Source of the DNA: Bacillota bacterium
GTDB taxonomy: Bacteria; Bacillota; UBA4882; UBA8346
Direction: 5' to 3'
Assembly: GCA_023394955.1 (NCBI GenBank)
Contig: JAEWZY010000010.1
Location: forward strand, 1-64,000
DNA: 64,000 nucleotides
Shown here: one piece after another, positions 1 through 8,316 of the stretch
Numbering within the stretch: the stretch's first letter is position 1
Layout: the number at the start of each line of letters is the position of its first letter
Notes under the pieces: generated by a model
Told to the model about the DNA's origin: nothing
Databases searched by the model: none
The model's input: the letters and a program-made list of their open reading frames with translations, nothing else
Translations under genes and position numbers: made by a program

Positions 1-21
1 CTTTCTAATAGAGGAGAATCA

Positions 22-39
22 TATCAAAATTTTTTGATA
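22..39. promoter_or_regulatory. Second ArsR-type operator at the left edge
   Basis: Perfect inverted repeat TATCAAA-N4-TTTGATA with arms at 22-28 and 33-39. Arms and spacing are the same as in the repeat inside the arsR promoter (396-413). It lies beyond the arsR terminator, so I infer that it controls a leftward gene outside the window, probably a resistance gene under the same repressor. Confidence 0.65.
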
Positions 40-51
40 TATTTCACTTGT

Positions 52-76
52 AAAAAGCCATCAATCTAATGGCTTT
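52..76 (-). terminator. Terminator of arsR
   Basis: Stem AAAGCCAT/ATGGCTTT (54-61 with 69-76) with a seven-base loop. On the minus strand it is followed by a run of five T (52-56). It overlaps the arsR stop codon. Confidence 0.6.
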
Positions 77-383
77 GGCAGCAGTTATTTTCTTTTGTAG
101 CCGTGTTCGGCGTTGTCAGTTCCTTTAGTAGAGCTATAGCATAATCGCTGCCTTTTGCGCTGATTTTGTAATGGGTCCATTTGCCTTCCTGCCGGCTCTC
201 GAGGATACCCGACTCAACCAAAATCTTCATATGATAAGAAAGCCCCGACTGTCCCAAGTCCAACTGTTCCAACAAAACACAAGCGCATTTTTCACCGCCT
301 CGCAATAACTTGAGTATTCGCAGGCGTTTTGCGTCACAAAAGGCCTTGAAGACTTTCGCATGTTCCTCAAATATATTCTCCAA
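66..383 (-). CDS. arsR: ArsR-family winged-helix metalloid-responsive repressor
   Basis: Small DNA-binding repressor of 105 residues. The recognition region carries the Cys-x-Cys pair (KCACVLLE, residues 33 and 35) typical of As(III)/Sb(III)-sensing ArsR proteins, followed by the helix-turn-helix segment QSGLSYHMKILVESGI. The C-terminus ends CCQSH and may add metal ligands. I chose the TTG start at 383 because GAGGTGA lies five bases upstream. The longer reading frame, opening at 449, would run through the promoter and operator. Metalloids are expected to release it from DNA. The target resistance gene probably lies left of the window. Family assignment is firm; the exact metal is inferred. 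Confidence 0.88.
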   Translation of the reverse strand: MENIFEEHAKVFKAFCDAKRLRILKLLRGGEKCACVLLEQLDLGQSGLSYHMKILVESGILESRQEGKWTHYKISAKGSDYAIALLKELTTPNTATKENNCCQSH

Positions 384-395
384 GCAATCACCTCG

Positions 396-449
396 TATCA
401 AAATTATTTGATATGTAGTTAGTATATGCCTCATATCAGATTTTGTCAA
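396..449 (-). promoter_or_regulatory. arsR promoter with autoregulatory operator
   Basis: Consensus sigma-A promoter on the minus strand: TTGACA (444-449), 17-base spacer, TATACT (421-426). Downstream lies the perfect repeat TATCAAA-N4-TTTGATA (396-413), covering the start of transcription. Repression by ArsR binding here is inferred. Confidence 0.75.
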
Positions 450-510
450 TCTGAGAATCAGAGAATATAAAAGGAAAAAAGATGTACTCCACTTCCTTGG
501 TGTAGTTATT

Positions 511-546
511 TTTTTACACTTTCCCCTTTACAATTTACACTTTAAA
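511..546. repeat. Short dispersed intergenic repeat, copy 1
   Basis: T-rich element reading TTTTTACACTTTCCCCTTTA and then a partial re-iteration CAATTTACACTTTAAA. A near-identical stretch lies after the second asnB (20909-20937). The rest of 450-601 shows no gene. A weak hairpin around 486-506 followed by seven T may be a terminator, and no convincing asnB promoter could be assigned. Confidence 0.45.
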
Positions 547-601
547 CAGACAAGTTTCGTCTACCTTATCTTTCGCATATCATAAATTAACAACAAATAT
601 T

Positions 602-667
602 AGGACAAAGGCGTCCTTGGGCTAAATAGCCGGTTTTAAAAGCTATTTAATATCCAAGGCGCTTTTT
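602..667 (+). promoter_or_regulatory. ANTAR-type antiterminator hairpin overlapping a terminator, asnB leader
   Basis: Hairpin AGGAC-AAAGGC-GTCCT (602-617) has a hexaloop with A at position 1 and G at position 4, the signature of RNA sites bound by ANTAR proteins (NasR, EutV). Its 3' arm is shared with the terminator stem GCG-U-CCUUGG / CCAAGG-CGC (611-620 with 654-662), followed by TTTTT at 663-667. The two folds exclude each other. The same loop sequence occurs in the glnN leader. Confidence 0.75.
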
Positions 668-692
668 ATTTGTAAAACGGAGGTAAAAACTA

Positions 693-2540
693 ATGTGTGG
701 CATTGCCGGCTGGATTGATTTTACACGGGACCTTACCCATGAACGGGACGTTATCAAGGCGATGACCGATCGGCTGGCCCCCCGGGGTCCGGACGCGGAA
801 GGATATTGGTTTTCCGAACATACCGCCCTCGGCCATCGCCGGCTGGTGGTTGTGGATCCCCAAGGCGGGCGCCAACCGATGATTCGCCAAAGGAGGAACG
901 ACACTTATGCGCTGGTCTATAACGGAGAATTATATAATACTGATGATATCCGCCAGGAGTTAATCGCTGGCGGTCATACCTTTGAGGGGTGGTCCGATAC
1001 GGAAGTATTGCTCCAAGCGTATCTCGAATGGGGTGAAAGTTGTCTCCAAAAGCTCAACGGCATTTTTGCCTTCGCTGTCTGGGATGGGCAAAAGAACCGC
1101 TTGTTTTTAGCCCGGGACCGTATCGGCGTCAAACCTCTATTCTATAGTCATCAGGGAGATTCTTTCCTCTTTGCCTCGGAGATCAAAGCCCTTCTCGCTC
1201 ATCCCGTTGTTTCACCAACCGTCAACCGGGAGGGACTAGCGGAGATTTTCGTCATGGGTCCCGCCCGCACTCCCGGGCATGGGGTTTTTGCCGGGATTGG
1301 GGAGTTAAAGCCAGGGTACTGCATGGCGATTGACCGCAACGGTGTCCGGATTAAGCAATATTGGTCTTTGATAAGCAGAGAACATCGGGAGTCTTTTGCG
1401 GAGACCGTAGCCTCGGTCCGAGACTTAGTACTGGATGCCGTCAAACGTCAGCTGATCTCCGATGTCCCTCTCGGCGTTCTTTTATCGGGCGGATTGGACT
1501 CCAGCGCCATTACAGCCATTGCTGCGGCTAATTATCGACAGGAAGGAAGAGCGCCCTTAAGAACTTTTTCCGTAGATTACGTGGATAATGAAAAATATTT
1601 TCAAACCAATGAATTCCAACCAAATCCCGACACCCCTTGGGTCAAAATCGTTTCCGACGCCTTTCATACCAAACATTATTCCTTTTTGATCGATACCCCT
1701 CAACTGGCCGACTCCTTGTTCGCCGCCGTCTTAGGCCGGGATTTACCGGGAATGGCCGATGTCGATTCTTCCTTGTATCTTTTCAGCCGGGAGATAAAAA
1801 AACAGGCGACGGTCGCTTTATCCGGAGAAGGCGCGGATGAAGTGTTTGGAGGATATCCTTGGTTTTACCGGCGGCAATCCGCCACGCTAAAGACCTTTCC
1901 CTGGATGCGGGGGACTGAGGAACGTTTCCGGCTTTATTCCCCGGAATTATTGGAGCTAATCCGCCCCCAAGAATACCTGAGGGAACGTTTCCGGGAAGCC
2001 TTGGCCGAGGCGCCCCGTTTTGCCGGGGATAATCCGGTCGATGCCCGGATGCGGGAGATGTTTTATCTGAATCTTACCCGTTGGATGCCTACCCTTTTAG
2101 ATCGGAAAGACCGCATGAGCATGGCCGCCGGCTTGGAACTACGGGTCCCCTTTACCGACCATCGCTTGGTTGAATATCTCTGGAATATCCCCTGGGAACA
2201 AAAGTACTGCCAAAACAGAGAGAAAGGCCTTTTCCGCAAGGCTTTGGAAGGGGTTCTGCCCGAAGCCGTCCTCTGGCGCAAAAAGAGTCCCTATCCCAAA
2301 ACCCATCATCCCGCTTACCTCGAAGCAGTCCGTAACGGCATTATCCGTATTCTGGATGACAAAGACTCTCCCTTACTCCCTTTGATTAACAAACCCGCCC
2401 TCCGGAATTTTGCTGAAACGGTAACCACCGCCACCAATATTCCCTGGTTCGGACAACTAATAAACGCTCCTCAGCTCTTGGCTTATTTTATTCAAGTGAA
2501 TTATTGGTTAAGGGAATACAACGTTGGTATTAAAATCTAG
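693..2540 (+). CDS. asnB: Asparagine synthetase (glutamine-hydrolysing)
   Basis: Makes asparagine from aspartate, ATP and glutamine (EC 6.3.5.4). The 615-residue protein begins MCGIAGW, so removal of Met exposes the Ntn nucleophile Cys of the class II amidotransferase domain (about 1-200; RGPD and NGELYN motifs). The C-terminal synthetase domain carries the ATP pyrophosphatase loop SGGLDSSAI and SGEGADEVFGGYPW. The start is supported by CGGAGGT upstream. It is preceded by an ANTAR-type leader. Its stop codon overlaps that of convergent carB in CTAG. A second, shorter and clearly different asnB lies at 19280. Direct amidation of another substrate is possible but less likely. Confidence 0.9.
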   Translation: MCGIAGWIDFTRDLTHERDVIKAMTDRLAPRGPDAEGYWFSEHTALGHRRLVVVDPQGGRQPMIRQRRNDTYALVYNGELYNTDDIRQELIAGGHTFEGWSDTEVLLQAYLEWGESCLQKLNGIFAFAVWDGQKNRLFLARDRIGVKPLFYSHQGDSFLFASEIKALLAHPVVSPTVNREGLAEIFVMGPARTPGHGVFAGIGELKPGYCMAIDRNGVRIKQYWSLISREHRESFAETVASVRDLVLDAVKRQLISDVPLGVLLSGGLDSSAITAIAAANYRQEGRAPLRTFSVDYVDNEKYFQTNEFQPNPDTPWVKIVSDAFHTKHYSFLIDTPQLADSLFAAVLGRDLPGMADVDSSLYLFSREIKKQATVALSGEGADEVFGGYPWFYRRQSATLKTFPWMRGTEERFRLYSPELLELIRPQEYLRERFREALAEAPRFAGDNPVDARMREMFYLNLTRWMPTLLDRKDRMSMAAGLELRVPFTDHRLVEYLWNIPWEQKYCQNREKGLFRKALEGVLPEAVLWRKKSPYPKTHHPAYLEAVRNGIIRILDDKDSPLLPLINKPALRNFAETVTTATNIPWFGQLINAPQLLAYFIQVNYWLREYNVGIKI

Positions 2541-5500
2541 ATTTTCACAACCCCTTCAAATACCTCTTCCGGCTTTCCGATCATAAATACGGTTTCATCC
2601 GTATATTTCACCACCAAGTCGCCGCCTTTGAGTTTGACCGTGATGTATTTATTCTTGTTACAATAACCGTTCAGCGCCGCTGCTACCGCGGCCGCGCAGG
2701 CGCTGGTCCCGGCCGCCAGGGTCTCCCCGTTTCCCCGTTCCCAAACCCGCATTTTGATCGTGTTCTGATCAATAACCGTTACGAACTCCACATTAACCTG
2801 TTCCGGAAATAACGGAGAGGACTCGAAAGCCGGACCTACCAAATCCATTGCTGCGGTTTCCAGGCTCTTTTCAAAGATTACACAATGGGGATTCCCCATG
2901 GATACGCAGGTAATACGGTACTCCCGGCCGCCAATCATCGCCGGATAGTTCACAATCTCACTTCCCGGTAATTTTACCGGAATCAGATCCGGTTGCAGCT
3001 CCGCCGGTCCCAGATCTACCCGGACCGAGTCCACCTTTCCATTTTGAAGATAAAGCTTCAGCTTTTTAACGCCGCTGCGAGTTTCCACGGTAATCAGGTC
3101 CTGATCGGTAAGTTTGTTGTCATAAAGATATTTCCCAATGCAAGTAAGGGCATTGCCGCTCATCTTGCCTTCACTGCCGTCCACATTAAACATGCGCATT
3201 TTAACGTCGGCTTGATCCGACGGATAAATAAGGACAATCCCATCGCCACCAATGCCGTAATGCCGGTCGGATAAAAATACGCTTAGAGATTCGGGGCTGA
3301 TCACCTTCTGGTGGAAGCAATTGAAATAGATATAATCGTTCCCGCAGGACTGTAGTTTGGTAAAGTTAAGCTTAATCCGTTCACTGCGCAGATTATTAAT
3401 ATCCACCAGCTCGGTGTTGCTTTGGGAATAACGGCTTTTCAAACTGTCGGCCAGGGCATTGGCCGTATCCACTGAGGTCAGACAGGGAATGGCCATCTCC
3501 ACCGCCTTCCGGCGGATTTTAACACTGTCCCGGCTGGGAAGCCTGCCTTTCGAAGAGGTGGAGATGATATAATTAATCTTTCCGCTTTCCAGAAGGGTTT
3601 GGATATTATCGCCATCCGCTTCATGAATCTTTTTAACGGAAACCACTTCCAAACCGGCTTCCTCCAGAACCTTGGCCGTTCCGCCGGTGGCGTAAAGAGT
3701 AAAGCCCAACTCCGCATATTTCTTCACGATATCGACAATCTCCGGTTTATCCCCATCCCGGACTGTAACGAGCAGACCGCCTTCCTTGACCATCTTATAA
3801 CCGGCGGCCACCAATCCTTTGTAAAGGGCTTCGGCTAAGGATTTACCGATACCCAGGACTTCACCGGTGGACTTCATCTCCGGACCCAACTGTACATCCA
3901 CATCGATCAATTTTTCAAAGGAAAACACCGGCGCCTTAACGCCAAAATAGGGCGGTCTTCGGTACAGGCCCGTACCATAACCCATCTCTTTTAGTTTCTC
4001 TCCCAGCATCGCCCTGGTCGCCAGATCGACCATGGGCACACCGGTAATTTTACTGATATAGGGGATGGTTCGGGAAGAGCGGGGATTGACTTCAATCACA
4101 TAGATTTCTCCGGCATGAATCAGATACTGGATATTGACCAATCCCCGGGTATTTAAGGCCAAGGCCAATTGCTTGGAATAATTGATTACCAGTTCGGTCA
4201 ATTCTCCGGTTAAGTTCCAGGCGGGATAAACCGCCATCGAATCACCGGAATGAATGCCGGAACGCTCGATATGCTCCATAATGCCGGGAATCAGAATGTC
4301 TGCGCCGTCACAGATGGCGTCAACCTCTATTTCAACACCCATCAGATATTCATCGATCAGCACCGGGTTTTCGATATGGTGAGCCAGAATAATGTCCAGG
4401 TATTCGCGGATATCGTCATCATTGAAGGCAATTATCATATTTTGACCGCCTAATACATAGGAAGGGCGGATCAAGACCGGATAGCCAAGGTTATTCGCGG
4501 CCTGCAGCGCTTCTTCCTTGGTGAACACGGTATGCCCTTGGGGACGTTTAATTGCCAACCTTTCCAACAAGGCGTCGAAACGTTCCCTGTCCTCAGCGGC
4601 ATCAATGCTGTCCGCCGGCGTGCCCAGGATCCGGACCCCCTGGGCTTCCAGGAACTTAGTGAGTTTGATGGCGGTCTGCCCGCCGAAAGCGACCACTACA
4701 CCATAGGGCTGTTCCGTATGGATTACGTTAAAGACGTCTTCATCGGTTAAAGGTTCAAAGTACAGGCGGTCGGCGGTATCGAAATCCGTCGATACCGTCT
4801 CCGGATTATTATTGACGATCACTACCTGATAGCCTGCTTTTTTCAGGGCCCAGACGCAATGGACCGAAGCATAGTCAAACTCGATTCCCTGGCCGATCCG
4901 GATCGGTCCGGAACCAAAGACGATAATCGTTTTCTTCCCGTCGTTTCCGGCTTTGATAAATCCTTTAGCCTCATTGACCTGATCATAAGTGGAGTAAAAA
5001 TAGGGAGTCTCAGCCTGGAATTCGGCGGCGCAGGTGTCCACCATTTTATAAGAAGCCCGGAGCGGTTGCTCAATCTTACAACCGGAAAGCCTGGCGATGA
5101 CTTTATCCGGGTATCCTAATACCTTAGCGGTTTGATACAATTCCAAGGTCAAATACCCGTCGGCAAGTTCCTTTTCCAGTATGGTAAGATAGGCCAGTTT
5201 ATTTAGGAACCAAAGGTCAATCCCGGTGACTTCATGAACTAGGCGACAAGAAACACCCCTTTTTAAAGCTTCAAATATCACGAAGAGCCGTTCATCGTCA
5301 CAGACATTAAGCAGCTTTTCAATCTGAGCGTCGCTTAGCTTTTTGAGCTTGGGCAGGTTAAGACTGTCCAAACCGATCTCCGCTCCCCTTACCGCTTTCA
5401 TAATGGCCTGTTCAAAGCCGGTCCCAATTGCCATCACTTCGCCGGTGGCTTTCATCTGGGTCCCCAGAGTACGCTCGGCGTAAACCAATTTATCAAAAGG

Positions 5501-6580
5501 CCACTTGGGCAGTTTGACAACTACATAGTCCAAGGCCGGTTCAAAACAGGCATAGGTCTTTCCGGTTACGGCGTTCTTGATCTCATCCAGCCGGTACCCA
5601 ATAGCGATTTTGGTTGCGACTTTGGCAATGGGGTACCCGGTAGCCTTGGAAGCCAAAGCCGACGAACGGGACACCCTCGGATTGACTTCAATAACGGCAT
5701 ACTCAAAACTATCGGGATGTAAGGCAAACTGACAGTTGCAACCTCCTTCCACCCCCAAGGCTGTAACAATATTTAAAGCAGCCGAACGCAACATTTGATA
5801 CTCTTTGTCGGAAAGAGTAACCGCCGGAGCAATGACAATGCTGTCCCCCGTATGGACGCCAACAGGATCAAAGTTCTCCATGCTACAGACGGTGATTACA
5901 TTACCCGCCTGATCCCGGAGGACTTCAAATTCAATCTCTTTCCATCCCGCGATGGATTTTTCGATTAAGACTTGGCCAATGGGAGAGCGGCGGAGACCGC
6001 CCCCGGCGATCTCCCGCAGCTCTTTTGAGTTGGTGGCAATGCCCCCGCCCGTGCCGCCCAAGGTAAAGGCCGGACGGACAATCACCGGATAGGAAATCCC
6101 CTCGGCAAAAGCCAGCGCCTGGGGAAGATCGGTCACTACTAAAGAAGGGACAACCGGCTCGCCGATGGATTGCATGGTATCCTTAAACTTCTGTCTGTCT
6201 TCGGCTTTAGCGATGGTCTCGGGATCGGCTCCCAGCAATTTGACGCCTGCTTTATCCAAAAATCCTGCTCCGGCTAACTGCATCGACAGATTAAGTCCGG
6301 TTTGACCGCCCAGCGTAGCTAAGATGCTGTCCGGTTCTTCCTTGATGATAATTCTTTTTACTGTTTCCAAAGTTAATGGCTCGATGTAAATCTGATCGGC
6401 CATGGCATTGTCCGTCATAATCGTCGCGGGATTGGAATTTACTAAAACAACCTCTAAACCCTCTTCTTTCAGTGCCCGGCAGGCTTGAGTTCCAGCGTAA
6501 TCAAATTCCGCGGCCTGACCAATAACGATCGGCCCCGAACCAATGACCAGCACCTTCTTCAGCTCTCGGTTTAACGGCAT
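2537..6580 (-). CDS. carB: Carbamoyl-phosphate synthase large chain fused to a DapF-like domain
   Basis: One uninterrupted reading frame of 1347 residues. Residues 1 to about 1060 are a full CarB: two ATP-grasp halves (KKVLVIGSGPIVIGQAAEFD near the start; a second IIVFGSGPIRIGQGIEFD half) and the C-terminal MGS-like allosteric domain (YATGGTAKVLEEAG). From about residue 1070 a complete DapF fold of 278 residues follows (GND, GGDG, MFNVDGSE, SMGNPHCVIF, WERGNGET). Both positions of the catalytic cysteines of diaminopimelate epimerase are changed: Ser at about 1141 (KMSGNALTC; usually MCGN) and Ala at about 1290 (ETLAAGTSAC; usually ACG). Carbamoyl-phosphate synthesis is well supported. The extra domain is probably not an epimerase and may bind an amino acid. 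It overlaps carA by 10 bases. Confidence 0.9.
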   Translation of the reverse strand: MPLNRELKKVLVIGSGPIVIGQAAEFDYAGTQACRALKEEGLEVVLVNSNPATIMTDNAMADQIYIEPLTLETVKRIIIKEEPDSILATLGGQTGLNLSMQLAGAGFLDKAGVKLLGADPETIAKAEDRQKFKDTMQSIGEPVVPSLVVTDLPQALAFAEGISYPVIVRPAFTLGGTGGGIATNSKELREIAGGGLRRSPIGQVLIEKSIAGWKEIEFEVLRDQAGNVITVCSMENFDPVGVHTGDSIVIAPAVTLSDKEYQMLRSAALNIVTALGVEGGCNCQFALHPDSFEYAVIEVNPRVSRSSALASKATGYPIAKVATKIAIGYRLDEIKNAVTGKTYACFEPALDYVVVKLPKWPFDKLVYAERTLGTQMKATGEVMAIGTGFEQAIMKAVRGAEIGLDSLNLPKLKKLSDAQIEKLLNVCDDERLFVIFEALKRGVSCRLVHEVTGIDLWFLNKLAYLTILEKELADGYLTLELYQTAKVLGYPDKVIARLSGCKIEQPLRASYKMVDTCAAEFQAETPYFYSTYDQVNEAKGFIKAGNDGKKTIIVFGSGPIRIGQGIEFDYASVHCVWALKKAGYQVVIVNNNPETVSTDFDTADRLYFEPLTDEDVFNVIHTEQPYGVVVAFGGQTAIKLTKFLEAQGVRILGTPADSIDAAEDRERFDALLERLAIKRPQGHTVFTKEEALQAANNLGYPVLIRPSYVLGGQNMIIAFNDDDIREYLDIILAHHIENPVLIDEYLMGVEIEVDAICDGADILIPGIMEHIERSGIHSGDSMAVYPAWNLTGELTELVINYSKQLALALNTRGLVNIQYLIHAGEIYVIEVNPRSSRTIPYISKITGVPMVDLATRAMLGEKLKEMGYGTGLYRRPPYFGVKAPVFSFEKLIDVDVQLGPEMKSTGEVLGIGKSLAEALYKGLVAAGYKMVKEGGLLVTVRDGDKPEIVDIVKKYAELGFTLYATGGTAKVLEEAGLEVVSVKKIHEADGDNIQTLLESGKINYIISTSSKGRLPSRDSVKIRRKAVEMAIPCLTSVDTANALADSLKSRYSQSNTELVDINNLRSERIKLNFTKLQSCGNDYIYFNCFHQKVISPESLSVFLSDRHYGIGGDGIVLIYPSDQADVKMRMFNVDGSEGKMSGNALTCIGKYLYDNKLTDQDLITVETRSGVKKLKLYLQNGKVDSVRVDLGPAELQPDLIPVKLPGSEIVNYPAMIGGREYRITCVSMGNPHCVIFEKSLETAAMDLVGPAFESSPLFPEQVNVEFVTVIDQNTIKMRVWERGNGETLAAGTSACAAAVAAALNGYCNKNKYITVKLKGGDLVVKYTDETVFMIGKPEEVFEGVVKI

Positions 6581-7662
6581 TTGAAGTCCTCCTTCCCCAT
6601 AAGATCCATAAATTGGTCAAATAAAAAGTTGGTATCCAGAGGTCCTGCGGCAGCCTCAGGATGGAACTGGACCGAAAAAGCAGGTATATTTAGATATTCA
6701 ATCCCTTCACAGGTGCCGTCATTGGCATTGCTCATCCTTAAGCTGGCGCCCTCCGGCAGGCTTTCGGCCACAACCGCATAGCCATGGTTCTGGCTGGTAA
6801 TGTATACTCTGCCTGTCTTCAGATCCTTGACCGGCTGATTGGAACCGCGATGGCCATATTTGAGTTTGGCGGTTTTCCCGCCCTGCGCCAAGGCCAATAA
6901 TTGGTGGCCCAAGCAGATTCCGAAGATCGGTATCTTGGATTCCGCTAATTTTGCCAGCTCCCCAATGATCTCTTTATTATCGGCCGGGTCACCGGGTCCG
7001 TTGGAAAGCATAACCCCATCCGGTTTAAATTTTAAAATTTCTGCCGCTAAGGTATGGGCGGGAACAGTAATCACTTCGCAACCACGTTTCAATAATTCGC
7101 GACGAATGTTTTCCTTAGCTCCGAAATCCCATAAAACTACCTTATAACCTTCCGGCGCCGACTTGGAGATGGAAATATTACTACTCCCCACGGTTCGAAC
7201 CGGATCAACAATTCGATATTTTTTTATCTCCGCCAATACTTGTTCCGAAACATCCGGATCTGTGGCAACCTTAGCATTCATCACCCCAAACTCCCGGATA
7301 ATCTTGGTCAATTCCCGCGTATCGATTCCAAATACGCCGATGATATTATGGGATTTCAAAAAAGAATCAAGCTCACCTTCACTTCTAAAGTTAGATGGAA
7401 CTTGACACCACTCTCGAACGATATAAGCTTTTACATGGGGAAAAGAACTTTCAAAATCAGAGGGGATAATCCCATAGTTTCCTATTAAGGGAAAGGTCTG
7501 AACTACGATCTGCCCGTAGAAACTTGGGTCAGTCAAGGTTTCCAGGTATCCGGTGATCCCGGTGGTAAAGACCAGCTCACCCACGGTCTCTCCGGTTGCC
7601 CCAAAAGATTTTCCTTTAAAGATCTGTCCGTTTTCCAGGACAAGATAGACGTTTTGCTCCAT
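6571..7662 (-). CDS. carA: Carbamoyl-phosphate synthase small chain (glutaminase)
   Basis: Glutamine amidotransferase subunit that feeds ammonia to CarB for arginine and pyrimidine synthesis. The N-terminal CPSase domain begins VYLVLENGQIFKGKSFG. The class I amidotransferase triad is visible as Cys in FGICLGHQLLALA and His/Glu in VQFHPEA. I start at the ATG at 7662 because AAGGAG is five to six bases upstream; the GTG two codons earlier touches that site. The product is 363 residues, normal for the family. It lies in the glt-glnA-ANTAR operon, unlike the usual pyrimidine or arginine operon setting. Confidence 0.92.
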   Translation of the reverse strand: MEQNVYLVLENGQIFKGKSFGATGETVGELVFTTGITGYLETLTDPSFYGQIVVQTFPLIGNYGIIPSDFESSFPHVKAYIVREWCQVPSNFRSEGELDSFLKSHNIIGVFGIDTRELTKIIREFGVMNAKVATDPDVSEQVLAEIKKYRIVDPVRTVGSSNISISKSAPEGYKVVLWDFGAKENIRRELLKRGCEVITVPAHTLAAEILKFKPDGVMLSNGPGDPADNKEIIGELAKLAESKIPIFGICLGHQLLALAQGGKTAKLKYGHRGSNQPVKDLKTGRVYITSQNHGYAVVAESLPEGASLRMSNANDGTCEGIEYLNIPAFSVQFHPEAAAGPLDTNFLFDQFMDLMGKEDFKCR

Positions 7663-7683
7663 ATTCACTCCTTCATTATTTTT

Positions 7684-8259
7684 TTATTTATAACAATCAT
7701 AGGTGTTAAGAATACCTTCCGCCACTTCCCTTTTACTAATCCGTCGGTCCATCGCCTGTTTTTCGATATAACGGTGGGCTTGCGGTTCAGTAAAATTTAA
7801 ATATTGGATCAGGATACACTTAGCCCGGTCTACCAAGCGGATCGCTTCGATCTTCTTTTGCAATTGGATATTCTCATGTCTAAGGCCTAACAATCTGCTC
7901 CTGGCAGCGGCCATCAGTTTCAAAGTCTGGAAAAGGAGCATCCGGTTCAAAGGTTTAGGCAGCACAAACACTCCGTAATTTTCTACCTTAGCGGAGACTT
8001 CGTCCGCTATCTCAGATTTAGTAATCAGGAGTACTCCCGCCATGGAAATATCCGCCGCCATCAAGGCTAAGTCTTCACCGGATTCATCCCTTAGCGGCCC
8101 ATTGATCACCACCAACTCAAAATCTTTTTGATTCAGCAAACTCCGGGCTTCACCGCCACTTTTAACGGTAGTGATTTCCGAACAATCATACGCTTTTAGA
8201 AATTCCACCAAGGAATCTCTTCCTTTATCAGTGCTGGAAACAATCAGCGCGCCGTCCAA
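7684..8259 (-). CDS. ANTAR-domain transcription antiterminator with pseudo-receiver (NitR-like)
   Basis: 191-residue protein. Residues 1-115 have a response-regulator receiver fold, but the phospho-acceptor position is Asn53 (LVVINGPL) and the N-terminal acidic pocket residues are missing; T80 and K102 of the fold remain. A linker coiled coil (about 120-140) leads to an ANTAR RNA-binding domain (VDRAKCILIQYLNFTEPQAH...MDRR, about 140-185). ANTAR proteins bind hexaloop hairpins and prevent termination. TTG start with AAAGGTGG upstream. It sits directly after glnA, as does nitR in solventogenic clostridia. The likely targets are the leaders at 602, 14759 and 15017. Control by phosphorylation is unlikely; contact with a nitrogen signal or GS is my inference. 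Confidence 0.85.
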   Translation of the reverse strand: MDGALIVSSTDKGRDSLVEFLKAYDCSEITTVKSGGEARSLLNQKDFELVVINGPLRDESGEDLALMAADISMAGVLLITKSEIADEVSAKVENYGVFVLPKPLNRMLLFQTLKLMAAARSRLLGLRHENIQLQKKIEAIRLVDRAKCILIQYLNFTEPQAHRYIEKQAMDRRISKREVAEGILNTYDCYK

Positions 8260-8316
8260 GAAACCACCACCTTTCCTATTTTCATCCTTTCATGTGCCCC
8301 GGTGGGGCCGGGTCTA

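Noticed and set aside
548..562. Candidate P1 hairpin AGAC/GTCT in the asnB leader
   Set aside because: The loop has seven bases and lacks the A1/G4 pattern, and it is 40 bases from the good hairpin.
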